This document shows positions 33,658-43,578 of a DNA stretch of 64,000 nucleotides, piece after piece. Every line of letters begins with the position of its first letter. Position 1 is the stretch's first letter. The notes under the pieces are model-generated. The model was not told the DNA's origin. It saw only the letters and a list, made by a program, of their open reading frames with translations, and did not search any database. A program made the position numbers and the translations under genes. Where the stretch lies: positions 25,235,823-25,299,822 of the forward strand of contig JASXTE010000010.1 in NCBI GenBank assembly GCA_030280995.1, read 5' to 3'. Origin of the DNA: Hemileia vastatrix. Taxonomy: Eukaryota > Basidiomycota > Pucciniomycetes > Pucciniales > Zaghouaniaceae.

Positions 33658-36600
33658 ATCTGGAAGGGAGGATGAAACTTTGAGACCTATAGAGGCTGGG
33701 AATAGTAGACAGTTATCTCATCCATTACTTTTAATTGCTACCTCAATGATTAATCCTGATATGGCTGTGATTGATGAAACTCTTGACCCTGAGTTCTATG
33801 AGAGTCTGGAAAGTTACTCAGTTTCCTTATTGAGAAACACTCCGGATGTAGCAAGAATTAATGATGAGCACTTGAGAGATATTATTGCCAAGAAAAATCA
33901 TATAATGAACAATATGCAATTGACTCAGAGATATAATAGTTTGTTAACTGATCAGGGTTATCAAGCATTAAAAAGTGAAGCACAGAGAGTCTCTGATGAA
34001 TTGTCCCATTACAAAGCAACCCATGAAAAGAAAATTGCTTTATGGCAAAATATAAAAAATGATTTGTCTAAACTAAAAGATACTGTATCTGCCTGTTGCC
34101 AGGAGGTAGAGATAGATAAGATAAATCTGAAAAGATTGAGTGACCAGTTGTCATCTTTTCAACATAAAAATCAATTATCTTTTGCAACTGTCAATGAAAG
34201 TTTATCTAGTCTTCCAAGAATGAAAACAAGACTAACAACCATTGAAGAAACATTGAACTCATTGTTAAATGACCAAAAATATTCTGACAATTCTGTGAAG
34301 GAACATATAGTGCAGGATTCTCAACCAGTACCTGTGGCTAGTTCATCTAAAATAAAACTTGAACCAGAAATACCTGTTGATAACACTGAGTTTCCATCAA
34401 AAACTGATGATGCACCAGGATCTGCAACAGAAGGATTGAACAATGAGATTTCAGCACAATTAGAGAAATTACAGCTGCTTCTTACTCAGAAACAAGCTAG
34501 TACTAAGGAGACTCCTTCAAATCAAAAGAATTGGCCAAAACTTGACCAGTACCCAACATTTGATGGTGATTCTTCCTCTGATTGGCAACAATTTATTTGC
34601 AGAATTGATAATTTAAAAAATTCTTACAAACTCCCAGATGAGGAAATTGTGTCCAAATTAATTTCTTTGTTCACTAATGTTGCCCTGATGTGGTATGAAT
34701 CTGTTCTCCTGGATGGGAATGACTATTCATGGGAGGATTGGAAGAAATTAATTAAAGCACAATTTGGTGGCTCCAAGTTCAGAATGGCTCAACAAAGGCA
34801 GTATGAGGAAACCAGATATAGCTCTTCTACTGATAAACCTATTGAGTTTTTAATGAAACTTGTAAAAATCTTAAGGGCAATGGACCCAAATATGGAGTTT
34901 GATTTATGGAAGGACAGGATCCTCTATAAATTACCAATGTCTCTGAGAGACTTGATTGTGGCTAGGACTGAGTTCTCCAAAGAACCCTCTTCTTTCATTA
35001 ATACTTGCAATGAGATACTTCTAAACAATAAGTATGATGCAAGAAGATTCATTCCTAGGACCCCTTTGGAGAAACCCTCCACTTACCAACAAAAACCTCT
35101 GGAAAAGGTTGGTAAACCTTCTGCCCCTGTTGCACCAAAGAAGTATGCAACAAACACTTGCTTCAAGTGCAACAAGCCTTGGCAGAAAGGCCATGTTTGT
35201 GACAAGAAGATAAATCTTGTGGAACAAACAGAGGAGCATGCTGATGACACAGTGGCACTGGATGATACATCAAGTGATTGTGCCAGCAATATTTCATATG
35301 AATCTCAACAAGAAATCTTGATGCTGGAAGAAGATATTCATTATTTAAATACTATTGACGTTGATAATAATGATTTATCTACAGTTGAGGATGCTGAGAT
35401 CATAAAGAACATTGAGGATAACTCAATTGTTATTGCCCCTCTTAAGGCACCAGTCTTGATTAATGGAACCAGCATTGAAGTTGTTCTGGATTCTGGAGCT
35501 GGAGGAAGTGTAGTATCTGAAAGAGCACTTGCCTCAGTAGATCAAGACTATAAATCTAAACTGTTGCCTATCATTTCTGAAAATTGGAGAGGGTATGGCT
35601 CTGTTTTGTCCCCCATTGGTAAATACAAAGCCACAGTGTTTTTTAAATATAACCATGGTTTTTTAAGAGCTATTTGTGATTTTGTTGTCATGAAAAATGA
35701 TAACTTGAGCAATTGGTTTATTGTAGGGAATGATATTTTAACCAAGTATGGCATAAAATTGGATCCTTCAAACCAATGTTTCACAATGGGGTTGAATGGG
35801 AAGAGAAAATTTAAAATTTCCTCCCCTAAAAAATTATTAAAACCAGAATTGAACACATGTAATTCTGTGGTTCAATATAAAGGAAGATCTACAAAGGAAA
35901 TGCATGCCCTTATGTCTGAAATTGACAATGCCTCTTTTGGAGAACAACTTTCTGGTGAGGATAAAGATTCCATCATTAACTTGATAAAATCTTTTCCTAT
36001 GGCCTTTGCTCATGGGTCACATGAACTGGGATTAGTTAAAGAGGAAATGAAACTTTCATTGTCTTTCCCATTAACTGATATACCACCTAGTTTAAAGAAG
36101 AAGCCTTATCTTGCTTCTCCCACAAAGAGAAAAGATATTGAAGATAATATCTCTACCCTTTTAAAAATGAATATTATTGAAAAGGTAGTTGAAACACCTA
36201 AATATTGTGTTATCTCACCTGTCCTAATTTCTTATGAGAAAGATAAAGCCAGGTTATGTGGTGATTATAGAGCACTAAATACTTATACTGTTGATGATAT
36301 CTACCCTTTACCTAGAATCAGCTCTATACATGCTACTTTACAGGGTGCTAAATATATCAGCTGTTTGGATGGTAATAAGGGATATCACCAGGTACCTGTT
36401 GAGAAAAACTCTCAGAACTTTCTGATGATTGCCACTCATATGGGTATTTATAAGTATATTAGGATGCCATTTGGCCCTAAAAATGCCCCTTCTGTTTTCC
36501 AAAAAGTAATGGATAACACATTCCATCAAGAGATAATTGAAGGTTGGCTGATGGTTTATATTGATGATATCATTATATTCTCAAAAACATTTGAGGACCA

Positions 36601-38998
36601 TCTTAAACACCTGTGTAAAGTATTCCAGAAAATGGACGAAATAAATATGACACTTGCTTTGAAGAAATGTAAATTTGGTTTCCATTCTTTAAAAGTTCTT
36701 GGCCATGTTGTTTCAGGCTTACAGATATGTGTTGACCAGAACAAAGTGGCAGCCATACAACAGGTGAAAGCTCCTACAACAGTAAGAGAGCTCCAAAGTT
36801 TTTTGGGAATGTGTGGATACTATAGACAGTATATTAAAAATTACCAAGTCATAGCTTTACCCCTTACCCAATTAACTAGAAAGGATGTTGCTTTTGTCTG
36901 GAATAGTGAAAGACAAAGAGCCTTTGACACTATGAAACACTGTTTAATGTCAGCACCAATTCTTGCTTTACCTGACTTTGATCAACCATTTGTTTTGTAC
37001 ACTGATGCCAGTTTCATTGGTCTTGGTGCTGCCCTCCATCAAAAACAAGTGATAAATGATAAAGTTTCAGAAGTAGTAATTTGTTATATTTCAAGAACCT
37101 TGAGAAATAGTGAATTGAAATATGGTGCTACTCAATTAGAGTGTTTAGCTGTAGTATGGGCTCTAGAAAAGCTTCATTATTACCTAGATGACCAGAAATT
37201 TGAACTTGTCACTGACTGCAGTGCAGTTAAATCCCTTTTAAACTTGAAAACACCTAATAGACATATGTTTAGATGGCAGCTGGCTGTTCAAGAGTACAGA
37301 GGGAGAATGACAATTGTTCACAGAGCTGGTATTGGTCACTCAAATGTGGATATGTTATCAAGGTTACCCTTACCAAATGATGACTCAAATCCTGCATATG
37401 ATCCTGAGGATGAAATTATCCATATCCATGGGATATATGTGGTTGATATGGAGGAAGAGCTATTACAGCTTATTCTGGAATCATATGATAAGGACACTGA
37501 CTTGAAAAAGTTATGCACCATATTAAATGATCCAAAGAATGCTTCAATACAAGCATTAATTAAAACCCTTCCACCAAAGTACCAAAAGGGTTTGGAAAAA
37601 GGAAAATTTTCAATTGATGAAGGATATCTATATTATAGGAGGAAGTTGAGTAATGTTATTGTTATTCCTCCTTCTATGAAAGAAATCATCTTGAAAATTT
37701 GTCATGATGACATATTGGCTGGACATTTTGATCTTGACAAAACAATGATCAGAATTAAGAACACTGCTTGGTGGGCTAATATGTCTGAAGACACAAAATT
37801 ATATGTTGAATCCTGTGATTCATGCCAAAAATCAAAAAGATTAACTGGTAAAAGAGCAGGATTAATGCAACATATTGAACCTCCTGATGCCCCATGGCAA
37901 ATAATAAACATGGATTTTGTAACAGGATTACCTATTGCTGGTAAAAACAGTTATAACTCTTGTTGGGTTATTGTGGACAGATTCACAAAAATGTGTAAAT
38001 TTATCCCTACCCACAAGGATGTTTCCACTAAAGAATTGGCTTTCTTATGGTGGTCTCATATGTTTAATACTGCTGGTTTTCCTAAAGCCATAATCTCTGA
38101 CAGGGACCCTAAATTTACTTCTGAATTCTGGATGTCTCTGATGGATGTTTGTGGTTGTGATCTGAAACTTTCTACTGCCCATCACCCTCAGACTGATGGT
38201 TTAGCTGAAAGAATGATTCAGACTTTAGAGGACATGATAAGAAGATATTGTTCCTTTGGCCTTGAGTATAAAGATAATGACAGATTCACTCATGATTGGG
38301 TTACCTTACTTCCTGGGTTAGAATTTGCTTATAATAGCACTGTTCATTCTGTTACTCAAAGGAAGCCTTTTGAGCTCTGGCTTGGATATGTTCCTAATAC
38401 TCCTGCCCAAATTCTCAATAACAAAATACCTAAATTGGATATACATCCTGGTTTAAAATCTTTTCTTCAAATGCAACAACTATGCAGAAATCATGCTCAA
38501 AAATGTATTGAAAAATCATTTGAATATGAGAAGAAAAGATGGGACAAATCCCATAAAGAATACACTTTTAAAAAGGGTGATGAAGTGTTGATTTCTACAG
38601 TCCACTTCAACTTACAAGGTAATAACAAATTAAAAGATCCATTTGTTGGTCCTTTTGTTGTAAGAAGAATGATTGGAGATAATGCAGTTGAAGTTATTCT
38701 GTATTCCCCATATGACAGAAAACATCCTGTTTTTCCAATATCTCTTTTGAAACCTTACACATCCAATAGTGATTTATTTCCAAGAAGGAGGGGTAGACCA
38801 AAGAAAACCCCAAATGAAATCACTGAGACAGCAGAAATTGAAAAAATTTTAAATGAAAGAATAGTCACTGCTGAGAAAGGTACAGAATACTTATTGAGAT
38901 TCAAGAATAAATCATCTGAATATGATTCTTGGATACCTGGGAAGGAGATATCTAATCTTCCTACTCTACTAAAAAAGTATAAAAAGAAAAAATCATAG
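32984..38998 (+). CDS. Element A Gag-Pol polyprotein, chromovirus Ty3/gypsy, intact
   Basis: 2004 aa in one frame. Approximate residues: Ser/Lys-rich N-region 1-230 (overprinted by the second frame); coiled coil 300-450; capsid 515-680 (NWPKLDQYPTFDGD, AQFGGSKFRMAQQR); zinc knuckle CX2CX7HXC at 724-737 (CFKCNKPWQKGHVC). Retropepsin DSGAGGS is near 835. RT is 1040-1230 with YIDD near 1192. RNase H is 1320-1460 (TDAS, E in LECLAVVW, TDCSA, NVDMLSR). Integrase has HHCC 1573-1613 and core D near 1642 (NMDFVTGLP), D near 1705 (SDRDPKF) and E near 1742 (GLAERMIQ). GPY/F-like module 1884-1925; chromodomain 1947-2000 (EIEKILNERI, YLLRFKNKSSEYDSW). The chromodomain class targets integration to marked chromatin in relatives. 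Gag and Pol are fused without a frameshift. Confidence 0.95.
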   Translation: MTDQSGFTAREEELDLIDYDEPTSVSSPLTRRISQTNKSLPQTGCGNGRSRNPSGQYSGSETQDKPTRRASKRLQNKKDAVVPADKESVNPHKGVKDRQLKTKGKGRCLGRMGEKKKYFSPREKETSSSQGSTTIGSPIPRDGRSVQVAVGLAQHSVGLLGSKPASVTSGRSIKARPDQSHSSPPLSRRQKKKEAQYGDTQQTLVRPSIDSQVPFLVADSVPSGKSGREDETLRPIEAGNSRQLSHPLLLIATSMINPDMAVIDETLDPEFYESLESYSVSLLRNTPDVARINDEHLRDIIAKKNHIMNNMQLTQRYNSLLTDQGYQALKSEAQRVSDELSHYKATHEKKIALWQNIKNDLSKLKDTVSACCQEVEIDKINLKRLSDQLSSFQHKNQLSFATVNESLSSLPRMKTRLTTIEETLNSLLNDQKYSDNSVKEHIVQDSQPVPVASSSKIKLEPEIPVDNTEFPSKTDDAPGSATEGLNNEISAQLEKLQLLLTQKQASTKETPSNQKNWPKLDQYPTFDGDSSSDWQQFICRIDNLKNSYKLPDEEIVSKLISLFTNVALMWYESVLLDGNDYSWEDWKKLIKAQFGGSKFRMAQQRQYEETRYSSSTDKPIEFLMKLVKILRAMDPNMEFDLWKDRILYKLPMSLRDLIVARTEFSKEPSSFINTCNEILLNNKYDARRFIPRTPLEKPSTYQQKPLEKVGKPSAPVAPKKYATNTCFKCNKPWQKGHVCDKKINLVEQTEEHADDTVALDDTSSDCASNISYESQQEILMLEEDIHYLNTIDVDNNDLSTVEDAEIIKNIEDNSIVIAPLKAPVLINGTSIEVVLDSGAGGSVVSERALASVDQDYKSKLLPIISENWRGYGSVLSPIGKYKATVFFKYNHGFLRAICDFVVMKNDNLSNWFIVGNDILTKYGIKLDPSNQCFTMGLNGKRKFKISSPKKLLKPELNTCNSVVQYKGRSTKEMHALMSEIDNASFGEQLSGEDKDSIINLIKSFPMAFAHGSHELGLVKEEMKLSLSFPLTDIPPSLKKKPYLASPTKRKDIEDNISTLLKMNIIEKVVETPKYCVISPVLISYEKDKARLCGDYRALNTYTVDDIYPLPRISSIHATLQGAKYISCLDGNKGYHQVPVEKNSQNFLMIATHMGIYKYIRMPFGPKNAPSVFQKVMDNTFHQEIIEGWLMVYIDDIIIFSKTFEDHLKHLCKVFQKMDEINMTLALKKCKFGFHSLKVLGHVVSGLQICVDQNKVAAIQQVKAPTTVRELQSFLGMCGYYRQYIKNYQVIALPLTQLTRKDVAFVWNSERQRAFDTMKHCLMSAPILALPDFDQPFVLYTDASFIGLGAALHQKQVINDKVSEVVICYISRTLRNSELKYGATQLECLAVVWALEKLHYYLDDQKFELVTDCSAVKSLLNLKTPNRHMFRWQLAVQEYRGRMTIVHRAGIGHSNVDMLSRLPLPNDDSNPAYDPEDEIIHIHGIYVVDMEEELLQLILESYDKDTDLKKLCTILNDPKNASIQALIKTLPPKYQKGLEKGKFSIDEGYLYYRRKLSNVIVIPPSMKEIILKICHDDILAGHFDLDKTMIRIKNTAWWANMSEDTKLYVESCDSCQKSKRLTGKRAGLMQHIEPPDAPWQIINMDFVTGLPIAGKNSYNSCWVIVDRFTKMCKFIPTHKDVSTKELAFLWWSHMFNTAGFPKAIISDRDPKFTSEFWMSLMDVCGCDLKLSTAHHPQTDGLAERMIQTLEDMIRRYCSFGLEYKDNDRFTHDWVTLLPGLEFAYNSTVHSVTQRKPFELWLGYVPNTPAQILNNKIPKLDIHPGLKSFLQMQQLCRNHAQKCIEKSFEYEKKRWDKSHKEYTFKKGDEVLISTVHFNLQGNNKLKDPFVGPFVVRRMIGDNAVEVILYSPYDRKHPVFPISLLKPYTSNSDLFPRRRGRPKKTPNEITETAEIEKILNERIVTAEKGTEYLLRFKNKSSEYDSWIPGKEISNLPTLLKKYKKKKS

Positions 38999-39000
38999 CA

Positions 39001-39032
39001 TTTTTTTTTATTGTTTTTTTAGAGTGAGGGAG
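39001..39032 (+). other. U-rich box and polypurine tract of A
   Basis: T-runs (TTTTTTTTTATTGTTTTTTT) directly before AGAGTGAGGGAG (39021-39032), which abuts the 3' LTR. The same two-part element ends B (to 48055), C (to 49760) and D (to 51696). In retroelements it primes plus-strand DNA. Confidence 0.85.
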
Positions 39033-39851
39033 TGTCAGCCAGGCTACTAGACTTACCCAGTGAAATAATTAATTATTTACTGGATGAAGCCGCACCCTAT
39101 CATTTTTAATTATCATTTAATTATCATATAGTTACATTAAAATTAGTTATAATAAATTAACTAATTACAAAATGTTATAATTAAATTAATTAATTAAATA
39201 AATAATTAAAATTAAAATTATAATTTTGTCCCTTATATTTTTCTCTAACACCGTGCTCATTTGACAGGTTGGGAAAATTTTATATTAAAAAATAAATACA
39301 AAGATAAAATAAGATTTAAATATTCAAATAATATTAAATATATACAAAAAAAATCAAATTTCTTATTTAGGATTGACTTTTACAGTAAATATTAAAAATA
39401 TTGATGTATTTCTGACATACTCTGTAAATACATCTTTTTTTGATGCCTTCTTTTTAGAATAACTTTATTATTTGAAATACTTTTTCTGGAATGTTCTTTT
39501 TCTCTCTCTTTTCCTACTGTTTTTAGAATTTGTTTTCCGTGCTTTGTCTCTCCTTTGCCTATAAAAGGCCTCTCTTTTTGTTGTCTTTTGATCATTCTAT
39601 TTTACCAACTCATTTTATTACAACAATAACCAACTAAACACTTATTCTTATATTCTATATTATTAGTATTTACAATAGCGTAATTCTAATTTATAATTTA
39701 TATTAATATTTTAATCCTACCTCTTTTATTGAGTAAAAAATTCATCTTTGAATTAAGAAATACGTACAAATTTGTTGAGAACCCATTTAAGCCTTTTAAA
39801 TCCTCGTAGAACTACGTACCAAATCTTCTAGACTAAAAGTATACCTTGACA
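39033..39851 (+). repeat. Element A 3' LTR
   Basis: 819 bp, partner of 31102-31920. The TATA box is at 39560-39567. The TSD CATAT follows at 39852. Confidence 0.97.
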
Positions 39852-39989
39852 CATATCAACACTACATTTTAACTTACAAGGTAATGTTAAATTAAAGGAT
39901 CCCTTTGTTGGAACTTTTTTAGTAAGTAAAATGGTTGGTAATAATGCAGTGGAAGTCATATTATATGCTCTATATGATAGGAAACATCC
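39852..39989 (+). pseudogene. Element C pol island between A and B
   Basis: 138 bp continuing C pol from 31101: it encodes STLHFNLQGNVKLKDPFVG and NNAVEVILYALYDRKH (the GPY/F-like integrase tail). It includes both TSD copies: CATAT at its left edge and CATCC at its right edge. It shows that A and B hit the same C gene only about 135 bp apart. Confidence 0.93.
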
Positions 39990-41232
39990 TGTCAGCCAGG
40001 CTATTCCAGGAGTCCAGTAAATGATATATAAATTATAAAACCTTAAAGAGTGGGTAAGACTTGTATTTAATGAATATAACTTAATATTTTATTGCATAAT
40101 GAAATTATATAAGAATTTTATTATATACAAGTGTTACATTAAATTTATTGGTTATATATATTTTTATATATACAATTAAAATTGAGCATAATATAATATA
40201 TTCTACAAATAATGGCACATTCTTATGTATTTAATAATTATAAATTTATATTTAATTAATTAAAAAACATATATTATAATTATAAGTGTAAAATTGACTT
40301 ATAATATAATTAAATTAATTATTTAAATTTATATAATAAATAACATCTTTCATATAGTATTAAACAATAATTAATGGCGCTTCTTTTGACCCTTAATTGT
40401 GTCAGGAAGAAAATCAAATAAATTATAATACTTATTTTATAAAATAGTATTATAAATTCTCAAATTAAATTAATTAATTGTTTCAGTTAAACTAGTTATT
40501 AAATTACATAGTGAAAACAATTAATAAATATTAATTTACACTGAATTAAAATGATTGCATGCCTTGTTACGTCAAAACATGTTATTTGTTTCACTTAGAA
40601 ATGCTGAAAACAGATTGTAATACTTGTTTTGATTTGTTTTTCCCATAGTTCTTAGATCACAGGGTTGTTTAGTTACTCATTATTTTGTATTAACTGATTT
40701 GGGAAATTTGGGATGGGAATTTTATATTCTTAATTGGGATTCTTATTATTTTTCGTATAATTTTCTCTTAATTACTATGTTACAGATGTCTTCTTTTATC
40801 TTCTTGTTTTACTTCATTACTATTTTGTATATAGTCACTTGTAGCGCTTCAGAGGACCCATTGCCTATAAAAGGGCCTTGGATAATCCCCTGTAGAAGTA
40901 TCACTTATTATACACTCAACAAACTTGAAAATATTTTCTATTACATTTATATAATTTTTTATTAGTATTATAACTCTAATTAAAATTCTATATAATTAAC
41001 CAGAGGTTGCCTTAAGTATGATAGTACTCATAGTGTTTGCCGCGCAGAAACCCTTACACCAAAATAATATTATTACTTTTGTCATCTCTCAAGTTACTCG
41101 TGGTTGCCTTCCTTTAAATAAATTAAATAATTTTTTATATTTTATTTCTTTTATTCCTCAAAGCCGTTCTCCTTGTCCTCCTCTATCTCTTTCTTCCCCT
41201 TTTTCTTCCCTCTTCTAGACAACTGACCGACA
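39990..41232 (+). repeat. Element B 5' LTR
   Basis: 1243 bp, TGTCAGCCAGGCTATTCC...GACCGACA. It differs from 48056-49308 at about six sites plus a 10-bp indel near 41070. TATA box TATAAAAG at 40866-40873. The first 14 bp match the A LTR, after which the families diverge. Confidence 0.96.
40866..40873 (+). promoter_or_regulatory. TATA box in B 5' LTR
   Basis: TATAAAAG in TTGCCTATAAAAGGGCC, about 360 bp before the LTR end; repeated at 48932-48939 in the 3' LTR. Confidence 0.65.
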
Positions 41233-41898
41233 ACTGGGGACCTTTCCAAACGACGAACGACAAAACGCACGGACCACCTAGCAAAACGAAACTTTTGCCG
41301 CGACTGTGTTTCAAACTTGGGTTCGACATCTTAGGTTTGTATATTATTAATTTTTATATTATTTTGAAGTGATTTTTCGATCACTATAGTAAGTTCACCT
41401 TTGCGCCTATCACTCATATTACTATATTTTTATTGCAATAACAGTGATTGTGGCTTAATTGCTGATTCACTGAGTGTAAGTGTTCAATTTTAAATTTTTT
41501 TTTTTTCCTAGTTGACCATTATAGAGTGTTAAATCCTCTTAGTCCTAGAAAAATTGACATTATTATTAATACAAATTGAATTATTAATTTAATTTTTTTT
41601 TTATTATTAATTATTGTTAATTTTGGTTGACTTAAAACTACATTGTGCTTAGTCCCAAATATATTGCCATATTTAATAATGGTAATTAATTGGTTGAATT
41701 AACTTACTTGTTATTCCCAATTTAACCTTGCAATCCATTTTTTTTAAAAAATTAATTTTTTAATTATTACTTTATATTGAAAATTATTTCTATAATTTAA
41801 TTAATTAAATATTTTTTTTTATTATTTGGAGCAATTATTGACTAACTTTGATTATTTTTTTATAAAGTACAAAGTAAAAAATAAATCTTCCCACTAGT
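41233..41898 (+). other. Element B primer-binding site and leader
   Basis: TGGGGACCTTTCC (41235-41247), 2 bp after the LTR, then a 650-nt AT-rich leader without ORFs. Two loose copies of the TTGACC/TTAGTCC motif of the A leader occur at about 41512-41550 and 41625-41665. Confidence 0.65.
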
Positions 41899-42638
41899 AT
41901 GTCCAACAATTTGGCAGAAAAAATGGATAACATGCAAGTGGATGAGATAGAAATTGACTATGATGCTGACACTGTAAGTTCTTCTAAAGTTGGTCATAAA
42001 AAATCTTATGCTAACACAAAGAATTCACATACTGCAGGATGTGGAAATGACAGGAAATGCAAACAAACCAAACCCCCTTCCCCCAGTACCACAGAAGGAA
42101 GTAAAGCCTCTAGTGCCTCAAGAAGGTCTTCCAAAAGGCTTCAAAATAAAAAAGCTTCCTCTGCCACAACAAATCAGCAACCTATCCAGTCATATAAAAG
42201 AGTTGAAGACAGAAAATATGACGTACAAAGCAAAGGTAGACACATTGTGGGATCAGGTCCAAGAACTCAGGAACCAGATTCAGGCCCAGGCCCCTCCTCA
42301 GTTGCCTCCCAATCAGCCTCAATTTCAGGCTCAACCTTCACAGCCACCCAGCTCAACCATCCAAAATCCAAATACTATGGAAGTAGAGCAATGGAAATGG
42401 GATTATCTAATGAGTCACTACCAACAGAATGTGCAACACCCTCCTCATCATCAGCCTGGCCCATCCAGAACACCCAATTTCCATCCACATCCTCATCCCT
42501 ACCAACAAGGCAGGAGAAAGAAGGCCCAAGCACAATCCCAAACCCAGTCCCAGGGGAAGTTTCCTCCTCTGCCATGGTAAGTAATTTGGTTGATAGTCAC
42601 TTGGGTATGTTTTCTAATAAATCTTCTTCTGCAGGTAA
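41899..42638 (+). CDS. Element B frame-switched spliced 5' ORF (205 aa)
   Basis: Same plan as in A. Exon 1 41899-41973 (25 codons). Intron 1 41974-42037 (64 nt: GTAAGT, CTAAC, TGCAG). Exon 2 42038-42576 opens as DVEMTGNANKPNPLPP. Intron 2 42577-42634 (58 nt: GTAAGT, CTAAT, TGCAG) is followed by GTAA, giving Trp then stop. Protein: Pro-rich start, PKGFKIKKLPL, coiled coil (SSHIKELKTENMTYKAK, LWDQVQELRNQI), a long Gln/Pro linker, EQWKWDYL and the tail HPYQQGRRKKAQ ending LPW. Nucleotide identity to A is low in the intron bodies, whereas the splice signals and the amino-acid motifs are kept. Confidence 0.6.
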
Positions 42639-43578
42639 TATTATTGAACATGGTGAAAGAACAGTTAAACCTGTTAAAAGACAGCTTCCTGTAACTAGTA
42701 GCCCTATTGATGTAATTAGCAAATTGTCATTTGATGAACCTTTACATTTAACTTCTACATCTTTAATTAATCCTTCTCTTGCAATTAAAAATGATTCTGT
42801 TCCCCCTGAAATCTATACCTTAATTGAAAAAACTTCTGAGGAAATATTGAAAGATACCCTTGATTTTAATATTGTGAAAGACAAACATGTGAGAGATGTG
42901 TTAATCCATGAAAATGATAGATTAAATAATTTACACTTGCAATGTAAAGTAAGTTCTTCTGTACAAGATACAGCTTATTTAAAAATCAAAGAAACCTTGA
43001 ATATTGTTCTTAGTCAACAAAAACAAATAAGAAGTGACCATAGAGCTATCTCAGATAGAAATATCAGTCTACATAAGACCTTGAGTGAATTTAAACCCCT
43101 TATTGAGGAAAATTATTCATTCAAGAATGAAATAAAATCTCTACAAAATGAGTTTAAGAAGCTAAAAAATGATTTCCATGCACTAAGTACCAAACACTCA
43201 GTTTCTGAGGACAGAAATGTTCTATCTCTTGCAAAAGTAAATGACCAGATGTCTGAAATTCCAAGAATAAGAAACTATGTGTCTGACCTACAGGAAAAGT
43301 TCTCAACCTTATCCATCAATAATGAATTAAATGAGATTTCTGCAAATAAGCTGCATAAAAATAAAGGGAAAAAACCTGAACAAAGTTCATCTTTTCTTCC
43401 TCATATTTCAACCATTAAACAAACTGACAATGAGTCTGTGAAATCTTTTGCTACTAGCAAAAAATCTTGTGATGGTCATGCACCAGCTGTTTCTGTAAAT
43501 AATGAAATTTCTGAACACCTGGCTAAACTTCAGGAATTATTACTAATGAAAGTAGTCAGAAAAATTGGCCTAAGTTAG
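41899..43578 (+). CDS. Element B Gag N-terminal half
   Basis: 559 codons in the unspliced frame: Ser-rich N-region, then Gag text aligned with A (TSLINPSLAI near 42755), then a long coiled coil (42900-43330). It ends at a TAG at 43576 because one base is missing near 43550. The text ...LQELLLMKVVRKIGLS replaces the family-like continuation into the capsid, which carries on one frame away. A has no shift here, and I see no slippery heptamer, so mutation is more likely than programmed frameshifting. Confidence 0.85.
   Translation: MSNNLAEKMDNMQVDEIEIDYDADTVSSSKVGHKKSYANTKNSHTAGCGNDRKCKQTKPPSPSTTEGSKASSASRRSSKRLQNKKASSATTNQQPIQSYKRVEDRKYDVQSKGRHIVGSGPRTQEPDSGPGPSSVASQSASISGSTFTATQLNHPKSKYYGSRAMEMGLSNESLPTECATPSSSSAWPIQNTQFPSTSSSLPTRQEKEGPSTIPNPVPGEVSSSAMVSNLVDSHLGMFSNKSSSAGNIIEHGERTVKPVKRQLPVTSSPIDVISKLSFDEPLHLTSTSLINPSLAIKNDSVPPEIYTLIEKTSEEILKDTLDFNIVKDKHVRDVLIHENDRLNNLHLQCKVSSSVQDTAYLKIKETLNIVLSQQKQIRSDHRAISDRNISLHKTLSEFKPLIEENYSFKNEIKSLQNEFKKLKNDFHALSTKHSVSEDRNVLSLAKVNDQMSEIPRIRNYVSDLQEKFSTLSINNELNEISANKLHKNKGKKPEQSSSFLPHISTIKQTDNESVKSFATSKKSCDGHAPAVSVNNEISEHLAKLQELLLMKVVRKIGLS

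Larger units (their letters stand above)
31102..39851 (+). mobile_element. Element A: complete, young chromovirus inserted in C
   Basis: 8750 bp with two 819-bp LTRs that differ at four positions by eye, perfect TSD CATAT (31097-31101, 39852-39856), a primer-binding site, a polypurine tract and one uninterrupted 2004-codon gag-pol. All catalytic motifs are present. It looks capable of autonomous transposition or is very recently inserted. Confidence 0.96.

Noticed and set aside
35548..35856. Minus-strand open frames over pol of A, B, C and F (same place in several elements)
   Set aside because: They are mirror readings of conserved protease/RT sequence. They lack independent motifs and start signals and recur only because the coding strand is conserved.
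40699..40965. 88-codon frame in both B LTRs (hydrophobic)
   Set aside because: It contains the TATA box and transcription start region and ends in AT-rich sequence; identical in both LTRs simply because they are recent duplicates.
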